Assembly: GCA_947452365.1 (NCBI GenBank)
Contig: CANGCO010000005.1
Coordinates: forward strand, 18,636 to 82,635
Length of the DNA stretch: 64,000 bases
Reading direction: 5' to 3'
Source of the DNA: Caulobacteraceae bacterium
GTDB taxonomy: Bacteria; Pseudomonadota; Alphaproteobacteria; Caulobacterales; Caulobacteraceae
Each line of letters starts with the position of its first letter. The first letter of the stretch is position 1. A model generated the notes under the pieces. The model was not told the DNA's origin. It did no database searches and saw only the letters and a list, made by a program, of their open reading frames with translations. Shown here piece after piece: positions 43,821 through 52,691 of this stretch. The position numbers and the translations under genes are program-made.

Positions 43821-46267
43821 CGCCTTTGTCCTAGTTGAGTGACGGACAAAAAGTTTTCCGGCGATATGCGGATTGCAGCGCCAGTAGGGCAGGCCCGTAC
43901 ACAGGCTGGGCCGCCATCCTTGCCCTTGCACATGTCACATTTGATTGCGACCTTGCCCGCACTGGCCGCGCCTTTCTGTTTATGAGCCAGTTTCCATTTT
44001 TGGTCGGGTTCACCTGGGCCGGGACCGGCGCCAAAAAGCATCCAGTTTAGCAAGGACGGCTTTGCCGCAGGCGGGGTATCCATGCGGATCACGTCATAGG
44101 GGCAGTTGCGTTGGCAATTGCCACAGCCAATGCAGGTTTCGTCTATGAACACTTCCCCATCCGGGCCCCGATGAATGGCATTGGCTGGGCAGTCTGTCAT
44201 GCAATAGGGATGTTCGCAGTGTCGACAGGACGTCGGAACGTGCAATTGCGCATAGGTTTTGCCCGCTTCCCGATCGAGGCGCGATAGGCCGTCATGGATG
44301 TCGGCACAGGCTTTTTCGCAGTTGTCGCAGCCAATACACAGTTTTTCATCGATGAGGAGAACATCGGTCGCTTCGCCAAGTCCCTGTTCAATCAGGAAAC
44401 CTGCTACCGAGGAATACATGTCAACGACACTGCCAAATTTGGACTTTTCTTGTTCGATAAACCCGTTGATTTTACGGCGGGTACTGGCGCTCGCCTCTAG
44501 AGTGGCGGCCAATTTGGGCTTGCGCTTCAACAAGTCTTCAAATGTTGACCCGTTGAGCTTTACGATTTGGGACTTAACAGCCGCCTTTACGGTGGCGTTG
44601 CGCGGCGCATTATCAATCAGCGCCATTTCGCCGACATAAGAGCCAGCGGGCAGGTAGGACAGAAAGATCGGATTTCCGGCAATCGTGCGTTCGACAACAA
44701 GGCTGCCGGATCGGACTATAAAGACGTCATTACTTAATTCGCCTTCGGTGATGATGGCTTGTCCAGCCCGCACCTCGATCACCTCGGAGGTGGCCAAGAT
44801 ATCGGCTAGGTCTTCTGGGGTCATGCCGGATTTGAAGATTTGCAACAAATGCCGTTCGGTCGTGATGCGGTTAATCGCGGCCCTGGCTTCGGGCGAGGTG
44901 GCCATGAGTTTGAGTGCCGCAGTCCTCGGAATCTCCATAACAATACTTGGGACCGACGCGCGAATAGTGGCGCCGCGTCGGCGTCCCGAAATCAGACCAA
45001 CTTCTCCAAAAATCGACCCTGCACTAATTGGCACCGTAACCTGGGCATTGTTCGGGTCGATCTGAACCAATACCCCGCCATCCGCTATACCAAACAGAGA
45101 CGATCCAATGGAGTTACGCGCGAATACAACCTCGTCGGCGTCGAAGCTGTGCACCTCTGAATCGAGCAGGAATTCGCGCATATTCAATGCCGATAGGCCG
45201 CTCAGGATCTCGATCTCCGTGCGCAGAAACTCAAGCCACTCCGCTACGGTCCGGTTGCCCGGTAGGTTTTTAAGTTTCGCTTCCAGAATGGGTTCGTCCG
45301 CAGGCTTGAGGGCTGTGTTTCCAGCAATAAACTCAACCACGTCATAGCCCTGGTTCATACAATGCTTGATCAGGGGGTAGCCGGCGAGGGCACCAATGAC
45401 ATGTATTCCGGGAGTAGTTGTCTCGAAGGTTGGGCTGAGCTTGGGAAAGGCCTCGCGGCTTTCACTCGTAAATTCCACGCCCATGGACTCGACAAATTGC
45501 CGAGGTGGTGGTGATCCCAGTCGCGCAATGACGCGGTCACAGGCTAGGCGCTGTGACCCTTGAGGTGTGTTCAAGGTTATAAAGCCAGGCTCGATCAGAC
45601 TTGGCGTGGTTTCGTGTAATATCGCTATGCGCCCGGCCTGTTGGGCGCTCAATATGGACTTGATATTAGCGTCCTTGGCGCGGGCGAGTTCAGACGAGCG
45701 ATTGACCAGGGTGACGATATTGCCCTGCGCTGGGTCAGCTGCAAGGCCCATCGCGTTTTCAATACCCGCATCGCCGCCGCCAAACACGAATATGTGCTCG
45801 TCAACATAAGCCGCTGGATCGTCTAGCGAATATTGAATATGGGGCAGGGTGCTACCGTCGCACCGCATCAAGTTGGGATTGCCCTGCGTTCCAAGGGCCA
45901 AGATAATGGTTTCCCCAAGCACGATTTCGCCGCTGGTTAGGGTAAGCGAAAAATTGCCGATCTGGCCGGAGACCTGGTTAACTTCAGCATTGTAGCGAAC
46001 ATTTACGCCGGCGTCGGCCGCATTTTGGGTCCATAAATCTAGTATGTCTTCACGTTTACCAGCTTGAAAATGAACATCCGAACGCAAAACCAACTGGTTT
46101 GGCGTTGCCATAATGTGTTTTCCTTTCTGATACCGAAAAATCGTATCTGAAAGATGGTCAGTTTTTTCGAGCAATACATGTGAAAGTCCACGCTTGGCGG
46201 CATGAGTAGCTGCGCTTATGCCAGCGGGTCCGGAACCAATTATTACGATCCTGTAATTTTCAGCCAT
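43817..46267 (-). CDS. Flavoprotein fused to two cNMP-binding domains and ferredoxin-like [4Fe-4S] module
   Basis: An 816-residue cytoplasmic oxidoreductase. Residues 1-340 are a thioredoxin-reductase-like FAD/NAD(P)H domain (IIGSGPAGISAA, FVFGGGDAGIENA). Then two cyclic-nucleotide-binding domains follow (about 370-485 with GEVGLISGRRRGATI and about 490-605 with GEMALIDNAPRNATV; the second keeps the phosphate-binding Arg). A DmsB/HybA-like part carries up to four [4Fe-4S] clusters (CIGCDNCEKACAD; CRHCEHPYCMTDCP; CIGCGNCQRNCP; CDMCKGKDGGPACVRACP). It likely oxidises or reduces NAD(P)H under cAMP or cGMP control and exchanges electrons with the coupled cytochrome b. ATG 46267 is the start of the Rossmann fold. 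Confidence 0.88.
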   Translation of the reverse strand: MAENYRIVIIGSGPAGISAATHAAKRGLSHVLLEKTDHLSDTIFRYQKGKHIMATPNQLVLRSDVHFQAGKREDILDLWTQNAADAGVNVRYNAEVNQVSGQIGNFSLTLTSGEIVLGETIILALGTQGNPNLMRCDGSTLPHIQYSLDDPAAYVDEHIFVFGGGDAGIENAMGLAADPAQGNIVTLVNRSSELARAKDANIKSILSAQQAGRIAILHETTPSLIEPGFITLNTPQGSQRLACDRVIARLGSPPPRQFVESMGVEFTSESREAFPKLSPTFETTTPGIHVIGALAGYPLIKHCMNQGYDVVEFIAGNTALKPADEPILEAKLKNLPGNRTVAEWLEFLRTEIEILSGLSALNMREFLLDSEVHSFDADEVVFARNSIGSSLFGIADGGVLVQIDPNNAQVTVPISAGSIFGEVGLISGRRRGATIRASVPSIVMEIPRTAALKLMATSPEARAAINRITTERHLLQIFKSGMTPEDLADILATSEVIEVRAGQAIITEGELSNDVFIVRSGSLVVERTIAGNPIFLSYLPAGSYVGEMALIDNAPRNATVKAAVKSQIVKLNGSTFEDLLKRKPKLAATLEASASTRRKINGFIEQEKSKFGSVVDMYSSVAGFLIEQGLGEATDVLLIDEKLCIGCDNCEKACADIHDGLSRLDREAGKTYAQLHVPTSCRHCEHPYCMTDCPANAIHRGPDGEVFIDETCIGCGNCQRNCPYDVIRMDTPPAAKPSLLNWMLFGAGPGPGEPDQKWKLAHKQKGAASAGKVAIKCDMCKGKDGGPACVRACPTGAAIRISPENFLSVTQLGQRR

Positions 46268-46407
46268 ACGGACACCCCAATGCAATTCTTAGCGAAATGA
46301 AACTAAATTATACAGAATAATTATGCTGTTTGGTGAGACATAAATATTTTCCATCGCCTTATATACTGATACTACAAAGTATAAAATATATTGAGGTTTG
46401 CAGCAAA
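46268..46407. promoter_or_regulatory. Divergent promoter region with dyad
   Basis: About 140 AT-rich bases between the divergent flavoprotein operon and the ccm operon. TATACT (46362-46367) and AGTATA (46378-46383) are an inverted repeat 10 bases apart and could bind a regulator. GAGG at 46393-46396 is the ccmF ribosome-binding site. No consensus CRP site was seen by eye, which matters given the cNMP link. Confidence 0.4.
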
Positions 46408-48357
46408 ATGATTGCCGAAATCGGCCACTATGCGTTGGTGCTGGCACTGGTCTTGGGGGTGATACAGGCCTTAGTGCCATTGATCGGCGCGGCACGTGAA
46501 GACCTCGGCCTTATGGTTGTGGGGCGGCGGACGGCGCAATTGCAGTTGGGATTTACGCTGCTAGCCTTTGGTAGCTTGGCGACCTGTTATGGGTTAAAAG
46601 ATTTTTCAGTAGCCCTAGTCGCCAATCACAGTAATTCCGCCCAACCCCTAATCTATCGGCTCGCGGCGACTTGGGGCAGCCATGAAGGCTCGATGCTATT
46701 ATGGGTCTTGATTTTAGCCCTTTGCGCCGGTGGTGTAGCGAGCTTTAACGGGGATATTCGCGAAACCCTGAGGGCACGGGTCTTGGCCATTCAGGGCATG
46801 ATTGCGACGGCGTTTTTGGCGTTTCTGCTATTTACCTCCAATCCATTCGCTCGGTTAAGCCCGGCACCGCTTGATGGTAAGGAGCTCAATCCGATCCTTC
46901 AGGACCCTGGTCTAATCTTTCACCCGCCCATTTTGTACCTGGGTTATGTTGGATTTTCAGTGGCCTTCGCCTTTGCGATGGCAGCCCTGATTGAGGGGCG
47001 GGCAGATGCCGCCTGGGCCCGTTGGCTGCGTCCTTGGGTTCTCGGCGCTTGGATCTTCTTGACCTTTGGAATTACCCTCGGCAGCAAGTGGGCTTATTAT
47101 ACGCTGGGTTGGGGTGGGTGGTGGTTTTGGGACCCAGTGGAAAATGCGTCCCTGATGCCATGGCTTTTGGGTACGGCCCTATTGCATTCGGCGCTTGTTT
47201 TAGAGCGGCGGGGCGCCTTGATCAGTTGGACAATACTCCTCTCTATACTCACCTTTTCGTTCAGCTTGATTGGTACGTTCCTGGTCCGCTCAGGCGTCTT
47301 GACCAGCGTTCATGCCTTTGCGGTCGATCCGATGCGGGGGACCTATATCTTGCTGATTATAGGCTTGATGACGGGGACGGCCTTGGGGCTTTACGCATGG
47401 CGTGCGCCCGGCTTGCGGACAGGGGCCTTGTTTGGGGCCGTGTCGCGCGAAGGCGCGGTTATACTGAACAATATATTCTTGCTGACTGTCGCCTTGGTTG
47501 TGTTTTTAGGGACATTTTATCCGATCTTCATAGAGGTGTTGAACGGCCAATCCATTTCGGTTGGGGCGCCCTATTATTACAAGACCTTTGTTCCCCTGAG
47601 CTTGCCGCTTTTGGTGTTGGTCGTTGTGGGCCTACAGGCCAATTGGAAGCGTGACACCCTAAAGGCCTTGGGCCTAAGGCTTGTGTGGCCCGCAATCATT
47701 GCGGCGATCACCCTCATCCTGGCGGCCGCAGTATTGGGTTTAGACAAGATCATGGCACCCATCGGTTTTGCCCTCGGGCTTTGGTTGGTTGCAGGATCGA
47801 GCCTTGTTCTGCTGAGGCGTTGGCGGCCACTGGAGGGTAGCTTGGCGCTTGTCTGGACCCGCGTACGCCTAACGCCGATTGCCGTTTATGGTGTGGTCCT
47901 AGCGCATGCAGGGCTTGGCATCACGACCATTGGCGTGACGGGCGTGTCTTGCTTTCAGTCCAATAAGGTGGTGCGCATGGTCCCCGGTCAGTCTGTGGTC
48001 ATGGGCAAACGGATCATAACCCTGGACTCGTTTGAGCCGGTCAAGGGCCCAAACTATGAAGCTGCTCAAGCGCGATTTAGCGTGGTTCGGCCTGGTCAGA
48101 TGCGCACCTTGGTGTCGGAGCGCCGGACCTATCCCTCGTCGCGCAGCCAGACCACTCAGGCGGCAATTGCATCAGAGGTTTTCGGCAATTTTTACGTGTC
48201 GATTGGTGAGGCCAATCCTGATGGCGCCATTATTGTGCGGCTCTGGGACCATCCGTTGGTCGGCTGGATTTGGGCTGGGGGATTTTGCATGGCGATTGGC
48301 GGGGCGGCGGCCTTTGGTCAACGCCGCCCTAGGTCTAACGGGCCGCGCACAGCATGA
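46408..48357 (+). CDS. ccmF: Cytochrome c haem lyase CcmF
   Basis: A 649-residue polytopic membrane protein, the core of the System I haem ligation complex. It carries the WWD domain (GGWWFWDPVENASLMPW) and conserved segments WGSHEGSMLLWV, NPFARL, and FLVRSGVLTSVHAF. About fifteen hydrophobic helices fit the family. It is followed by ccmG at a 4-base overlap. CcmABCDE genes are not in the window, so those must lie elsewhere. Position beside a multihaem island suggests it matures those cytochromes. Confidence 0.95.
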   Translation: MIAEIGHYALVLALVLGVIQALVPLIGAAREDLGLMVVGRRTAQLQLGFTLLAFGSLATCYGLKDFSVALVANHSNSAQPLIYRLAATWGSHEGSMLLWVLILALCAGGVASFNGDIRETLRARVLAIQGMIATAFLAFLLFTSNPFARLSPAPLDGKELNPILQDPGLIFHPPILYLGYVGFSVAFAFAMAALIEGRADAAWARWLRPWVLGAWIFLTFGITLGSKWAYYTLGWGGWWFWDPVENASLMPWLLGTALLHSALVLERRGALISWTILLSILTFSFSLIGTFLVRSGVLTSVHAFAVDPMRGTYILLIIGLMTGTALGLYAWRAPGLRTGALFGAVSREGAVILNNIFLLTVALVVFLGTFYPIFIEVLNGQSISVGAPYYYKTFVPLSLPLLVLVVVGLQANWKRDTLKALGLRLVWPAIIAAITLILAAAVLGLDKIMAPIGFALGLWLVAGSSLVLLRRWRPLEGSLALVWTRVRLTPIAVYGVVLAHAGLGITTIGVTGVSCFQSNKVVRMVPGQSVVMGKRIITLDSFEPVKGPNYEAAQARFSVVRPGQMRTLVSERRTYPSSRSQTTQAAIASEVFGNFYVSIGEANPDGAIIVRLWDHPLVGWIWAGGFCMAIGGAAAFGQRRPRSNGPRTA

Positions 48358-48887
48358 AGCGGTTGATTTTCTTGCTCCCGGCCGGCCTGTTCGCGGCTTT
48401 GATGGCGGCTTTTGTCGGCGGGTTGGGCCATGACCCGTCCATCCGGGACTCTGCCCTGATCGGCAAACCGGTTCCAAGGTTTGACCTAGCCGGGTTCAGG
48501 CCTGCGGACCTTGGTTTGAAAAGTACGGACCTTCATGGCCAACCTGTCCTAGTCAATGTATTTGCCTCCTGGTGCGTAGCCTGCCGATCTGAGCACGCCA
48601 TGCTGCTATATCTCAAGCGCGAAGGCGTGGTTATTTATGGCCTCGATTGGAAAGATCAGCCCGCCGATGGGGCTAAATGGTTGTCTGATATGGGTGACCC
48701 TTATCAGTTGGTCGGCAATGATGTCTCTGGCAGAACCGGAATAGATTTCGGTGTCACAGGCGTGCCGGAAACCTTCCTAATCGATCGCCGCGGTAAGGTT
48801 CGCTATAAGCAGGTGGGTCCAATCTCGTCGGAAGACTGGAACAATCATCTAAAGCCCTTGATGGATAAGTTGAGGGCTGAACCATGA
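48354..48887 (+). CDS. ccmG: Thiol:disulphide oxidoreductase CcmG/DsbE
   Basis: A 177-residue membrane-anchored thioredoxin-like protein that keeps apocytochrome CxxCH cysteines reduced. An N-terminal helix (LIFLLPAGLFAALMAAFVGG) precedes the active site FASWCVACRSE (WCxxC) and the cis-Pro GVPETFLIDRRGKV. It overlaps ccmF by an ATGA and ccmH by another ATGA, so it is translated in coupling. Length and motifs are typical. Confidence 0.95.
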   Translation: MKRLIFLLPAGLFAALMAAFVGGLGHDPSIRDSALIGKPVPRFDLAGFRPADLGLKSTDLHGQPVLVNVFASWCVACRSEHAMLLYLKREGVVIYGLDWKDQPADGAKWLSDMGDPYQLVGNDVSGRTGIDFGVTGVPETFLIDRRGKVRYKQVGPISSEDWNNHLKPLMDKLRAEP

Positions 48888-49351
48888 GGCGGTATCTTTT
48901 AGGCGTCCTGCTCGCCTTGAGTTTGGTATCGTCCGCAGCAGCCGTTAATCCCGAAGAGCAGTTGGCTGACCCGAAACTTGAGGCGAGGGCTATCGCCATC
49001 AGCGGCACGCTTCGATGTGTTGTCTGTCAAAATCAAACCATAGACGACTCCGATGCTGCCCTAGCGGCGGATTTGCGTGTTTTACTGCGCGAGCGATTGT
49101 CTGCAGGTGACACAGACAAGCAGGCAGCTGACTTCCTGGTCGCGCGTTATGGCGAGTATGTCCTGCTAAATCCGCCGTTTAAGTTTGCAACAGTCGCCTT
49201 ATGGCTTGGCCCATTTGCGGTCTTGTTGATCAGTATAGGCGGCTTTGTGGTGTCTATGCGCCGTAGGTCGGGCGGGTCCCAAGGCACGGACTTGAGCGCA
49301 GAAGAGTTGCGCCAACTGAATGATATTCTTACCAAGGACATTGAATCATGA
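48884..49351 (+). CDS. ccmH: Cytochrome c maturation protein CcmH
   Basis: A 155-residue periplasmic protein: signal peptide (YLLGVLLALSLVSSAAA), the redox motif LRCVVCQNQTIDDSDA, and a C-terminal membrane helix (VALWLGPFAVLLISIGGFVV). It binds or reduces apocytochrome for transfer to CcmF. Overlap with ccmG upstream and ccmI downstream is 4 bases each. Short form of CcmH (CycL type), with the TPR part encoded as CcmI. Confidence 0.95.
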   Translation: MRRYLLGVLLALSLVSSAAAVNPEEQLADPKLEARAIAISGTLRCVVCQNQTIDDSDAALAADLRVLLRERLSAGDTDKQAADFLVARYGEYVLLNPPFKFATVALWLGPFAVLLISIGGFVVSMRRRSGGSQGTDLSAEELRQLNDILTKDIES

Positions 49352-50544
49352 TGATCTGGATGGTTTTGACCGTCATGACTACGATTGCGGCGGTCTGGCT
49401 TAGCCTTGGGCTGGCTGTCAAGCCTGATCGAACCCCGGACGGGTCATTATCGACCCTAGATGTTCTAAATGGGCAATTGTCCGATATTGCTACCCAGCTT
49501 GAGGCCGGGCAGATCGCCCAAGCGGATGCCGATGCCCTAGCCTCCGAAATCAAGCGGCGCATCATTAGCGAGTCGCGTTACCCCTTAAAGCAACGGCTAA
49601 AGAGCCTGCCAAAGCCGTGGGTTATGCCGGTCGCCTTGGGTCTCGCAGCGACCATCGCGGTTGCGGCAACGGGTCTATACGCCTTGCTCGGTCGCCCAGA
49701 CCTGGCTAGTAACACCCCTTTAGTTTCAACGTCAGATCAAGATCATCCGCAGGGTGACGGTCCGGCCATGATTGCAAAGCTTGAAAAGCAGCTGCGCCAA
49801 TCCCCGGTCGATCCCAAGGGCTGGGGAATATTGGCCTGGTCCTATTTCCAAACAAGCCGGTTTGATGAGGCAGCAAAGGCCTATGGCCGGGCCAGCGCCC
49901 TAGACCCAACCAATGCTGAATTTTTATCGGGGCAGGGGGAGTCTCTTGTCCAGGCTGCGAACAATACCGTAACCCCAGCGGCGCAGGGCATCTTTCATCA
50001 AGCCTTAGCCGTCGATCCCGCCGATCCGCGCGCACGATACTTCCTAGCCATGGCCAAGGATCAGTCCGGTGACCATAAGGGAGCGATGAATGACTGGATT
50101 GCCCTTCTGAAGAGCGCACCGGCCGGGGCACCTTGGGCGATAGAAGTGCGAGACTTTATCGAACGCGCTGCCAAGGCGCGAGGTGATAATCTTGAAGGCC
50201 GCCTTCCGCCCATGACCGATACGGCGGCGGTGCCGTCCGGTGCTCAGCCGCAACTCGCCGCGCCTGGACCCACTGTTGAGCAGGCTCAGGCCGCAAGCAC
50301 CATGGCTCCAGCGGATCGTCAGGCCATGATCGCGGGTATGGTCGCGCGCTTGGCCGAAAAATTGAAGGTCAATCCTAGGGATCAAGAAGGATGGGTCCGG
50401 CTAATGCGCGCCTATATGGTTCAGGGCGAAACTGATAAGGCACGGACTGCCTATAAAACGGCCTTGGCGGCTTTTTCTGACTCCAAGCCCGATCAATCAG
50501 CCCTGAATGTAGCTGCAAAGGGGCTGGGTATTCCTGGGGCGTGA
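49348..50544 (+). CDS. ccmI: TPR-domain apocytochrome chaperone CcmI
   Basis: A 398-residue membrane protein with two N-terminal helices (IWMVLTVMTTIAAVWLSLGLAV and PWVMPVALGLAATIAVAATGLYAL) flanking a cytoplasmic segment, then a periplasmic tetratricopeptide region (for example GWGILAWSYFQTSRFDEAAKAYGRASALDPTNAEF). It holds the C-termini of apocytochromes for haem ligation. Last gene of the ccmFGHI operon. Confidence 0.92.
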   Translation: MMIWMVLTVMTTIAAVWLSLGLAVKPDRTPDGSLSTLDVLNGQLSDIATQLEAGQIAQADADALASEIKRRIISESRYPLKQRLKSLPKPWVMPVALGLAATIAVAATGLYALLGRPDLASNTPLVSTSDQDHPQGDGPAMIAKLEKQLRQSPVDPKGWGILAWSYFQTSRFDEAAKAYGRASALDPTNAEFLSGQGESLVQAANNTVTPAAQGIFHQALAVDPADPRARYFLAMAKDQSGDHKGAMNDWIALLKSAPAGAPWAIEVRDFIERAAKARGDNLEGRLPPMTDTAAVPSGAQPQLAAPGPTVEQAQAASTMAPADRQAMIAGMVARLAEKLKVNPRDQEGWVRLMRAYMVQGETDKARTAYKTALAAFSDSKPDQSALNVAAKGLGIPGA

Positions 50545-50548
50545 TTAG

Positions 50549-50608
50549 GCCTCGGCGCGCGCGTAATCTGGGTTCTAAGGCGTTTTGGCGTCGATCTCGT
50601 GCCGAGGC
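50549..50608. terminator. Inverted repeat between convergent genes (possible terminator)
   Basis: GCCTCGGC (50549-50556) and GCCGAGGC (50601-50608) are perfect complements 44 bases apart in the gap between ccmI and the convergent second CpdA-like gene. The loop is long and no T-run is evident, so termination is only possible. Confidence 0.3.
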
Positions 50609-50625
50609 TGCGCAAGCGGGAGCAG

Positions 50626-51459
50626 TTACGGTTTAACAAACGAATGCATGTAATTCACAGCCGACGGCCAAGGTCCGGCCAAGCAAAAATGCGATGTGAT
50701 TTCGCCGGCATCGAACATGTGGATCATGAATCCGGGCGGTTCTTCGGTCAATATTTCCCGACCATCTGGCACCCGCATATCGACGTCGGTTAGGTCGAGG
50801 GTCAGCTGTATGGATGTGGCGGGCGACACGGTTACTAGGGTGCTTGCAAACCGTCCGACATAAGCTCGATGCAGGTGGCCGCTAGTGATCGCGCGTACCT
50901 GGCTATGTCGACGCAGGGTTTGATCTAGGCGGACTATCCATTGCGCGCTTGGGTCTGGATCCATCCATTTTATCCCGCTCTGGATCGGGGGGTGATGCAG
51001 AGCGATTAGGGTTGGTGTGTTTGGACGATCTAGGAGGGCTTGATGCAACCATGCCGCGCGTTGTTCGCAAAATTGGCCGGTCTCTCGCCCCTCATCGAGC
51101 GTGTCGCACATAATAATCCGATAATCTTCGAGCTCTAGAGCATATTGAATAAAGCCATTAGGGTCGGATTCAATCTTGGGAGCGGAAAACTGGGAGAGTG
51201 CCGACAATCGATGGTCATGGTTTCCAACGCCGAGATAGATGGGCAGATCAAGCTCGATGAGTATGGCCTTTAAAGCCGCATATTCCTCGATAGTGCCGCG
51301 ATCAACCAGGTCGCCTGTGGCTATGATAGCAACAGGGAGAGGACGCATGGCAGCGATGGATGCTAAGGTTTGACGCAGACGATCTGCATTACGGACCTGA
51401 TTTAAGGGGTCGTCAGACGACGTAACATGCAGGTCAGTGATTTGAGCGATCGTGAACAT
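50626..51459 (-). CDS. CpdA-like 3',5'-cyclic-nucleotide phosphodiesterase (copy 2)
   Basis: A 277-residue calcineurin-like phosphodiesterase, closely matching the copy at 27055-27888 along its whole length, including the C-terminal TEEPPGFMIHMFDAGEITSHFC segment. All metal motifs are present: ITDLH, GDLVDRG, GVGNHD, HHPPI and SGHLHRA. ATG 51459 starts the family. It is convergent with ccmI. Two copies flanking the curli and cytochrome regions in one window suggest tight control of cAMP, or one is a recent duplication. Copy 2 is downstream of the virB operon on the same strand. Confidence 0.87.
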   Translation of the reverse strand: MFTIAQITDLHVTSSDDPLNQVRNADRLRQTLASIAAMRPLPVAIIATGDLVDRGTIEEYAALKAILIELDLPIYLGVGNHDHRLSALSQFSAPKIESDPNGFIQYALELEDYRIIMCDTLDEGRETGQFCEQRAAWLHQALLDRPNTPTLIALHHPPIQSGIKWMDPDPSAQWIVRLDQTLRRHSQVRAITSGHLHRAYVGRFASTLVTVSPATSIQLTLDLTDVDMRVPDGREILTEEPPGFMIHMFDAGEITSHFCLAGPWPSAVNYMHSFVKP

Positions 51460-51692
51460 CGGGCAATTACTACAGTTTCGCCTCAAACCTTATAGTGAAA
51501 TTGTCGAATATCAGAAAAATTACCTGTGAATTTCGACCTAGAATTTAGGTCTATAGTCTATTTTAATAAATTTTTGTTTATTAAAATACTTTGGCAACGG
51601 CCCATCCTTTTATGGAAATAGTTGATTATTGGCCCTGTTAAAAAAATACATGATAAAACTGATCAGTCGGGCCTTGCGCCAGGTGTTCCTCG

Positions 51693-52691
51693 TCAGCACA
51701 AGTTGGGCAAGGCTTGGCCTGGTCTGGCGGTTCTCATCACATCACAGACCCTGCGACCGTCCTGTGTTCTTTTTAGCTGTACGATAATATCGACAACCTG
51801 AACGACATAGGTGCGCAAGGCTTCCCAATTTATATTCACCCCGCCTAAAAGGGCCAACATTGCGATCTGGTCGATGGCCCCTTGCGGGCTGTCAGCATGG
51901 AGGGTTGTGATCGAACCAGGATGACCGGTATTGACGGCCCGCAGAAAAGCGAAGGCTTCCGTACCCCGAAGTTCCCCCAAAATGATCCGGTCTGGGCGCA
52001 TTCGCAAGGCTGCCTGCAAGAGATCCTCAGCGGTAACCTGCGCCTCCCTAGCCTCACTGCGGCTAGCGATTAAGCCGATGGCATTGGCGTGACCCAGTTT
52101 GATCTCAGGTGTGTCCTCGATCAGGATCAAGCGCTCGCCTGGATCTATCTCCTTAATCAGAGCATTGAGAAGGGTGGTTTTACCGGACGATGTACCGCCA
52201 GACAGTACGATGGTCTTTCGCGCCTTTACGGCCAATCTTAGAAAAGCTTCGATATCGCCCGCCTGCAGATGTTGGTCGAGGCTATGCTCGACAAGACGGG
52301 CAGGGTTTTGATCGGGAATTGTAAACAGGTCACTCTTGCCTAGCCCATCAAGGGTTAGGTCTGACAAGGTATGTTTTCGAACTGCCAAGACCACGCCATC
52401 GCGCGTGGCGGGTGGCCCCACCACTTGAACGCGCGAGCCATCCGGTAAGTTTGCCGATAGCAAGGGGTGTTCGCGGTTAAGGCCCTGATGGTTTGCAGCG
52501 GCGATTTGACGGGCCAGCCTGTCCAGCACCTGTTCGGTCAGGCTGGGGACAATTTGTCGGCTTATGACACCGGTATTGCGCTCTATCCAAGCCTCTCCAG
52601 GGCGGTTGACCCAAATGTCGGTGACATCGGCTTGCTCAAGCCATGGCTTGAGGGGCTCGAGATACGCGGCAAGATAGACACCCGCCGTCAT
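51693..52691 (-). CDS. virB11: Type IV secretion ATPase VirB11
   Basis: A 332-residue hexameric ATPase of the VirB11/TrbB family. Walker A is GGTSSGKTTLL; the following LIEDTPEIKLGH (Asp box), RMRPDRIILGELRG (Walker B) and NTGHPGSITTLHAD (His box) are all intact. It powers pilus biogenesis and substrate transfer at the inner membrane. It overlaps virB10 by an ATGA and is the last gene of the cluster; about 200 bases of AT-rich DNA with no gene follow before the phosphodiesterase. Confidence 0.95.
   Translation of the reverse strand: MTAGVYLAAYLEPLKPWLEQADVTDIWVNRPGEAWIERNTGVISRQIVPSLTEQVLDRLARQIAAANHQGLNREHPLLSANLPDGSRVQVVGPPATRDGVVLAVRKHTLSDLTLDGLGKSDLFTIPDQNPARLVEHSLDQHLQAGDIEAFLRLAVKARKTIVLSGGTSSGKTTLLNALIKEIDPGERLILIEDTPEIKLGHANAIGLIASRSEAREAQVTAEDLLQAALRMRPDRIILGELRGTEAFAFLRAVNTGHPGSITTLHADSPQGAIDQIAMLALLGGVNINWEALRTYVVQVVDIIVQLKRTQDGRRVCDVMRTARPGQALPNLC

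Noticed and set aside
46268..46407. CRP (cAMP receptor) site in the divergent cytochrome/ccm promoter
   Set aside because: No TGTGA-N6-TCACA-like match; only an unrelated TATACT dyad is visible.
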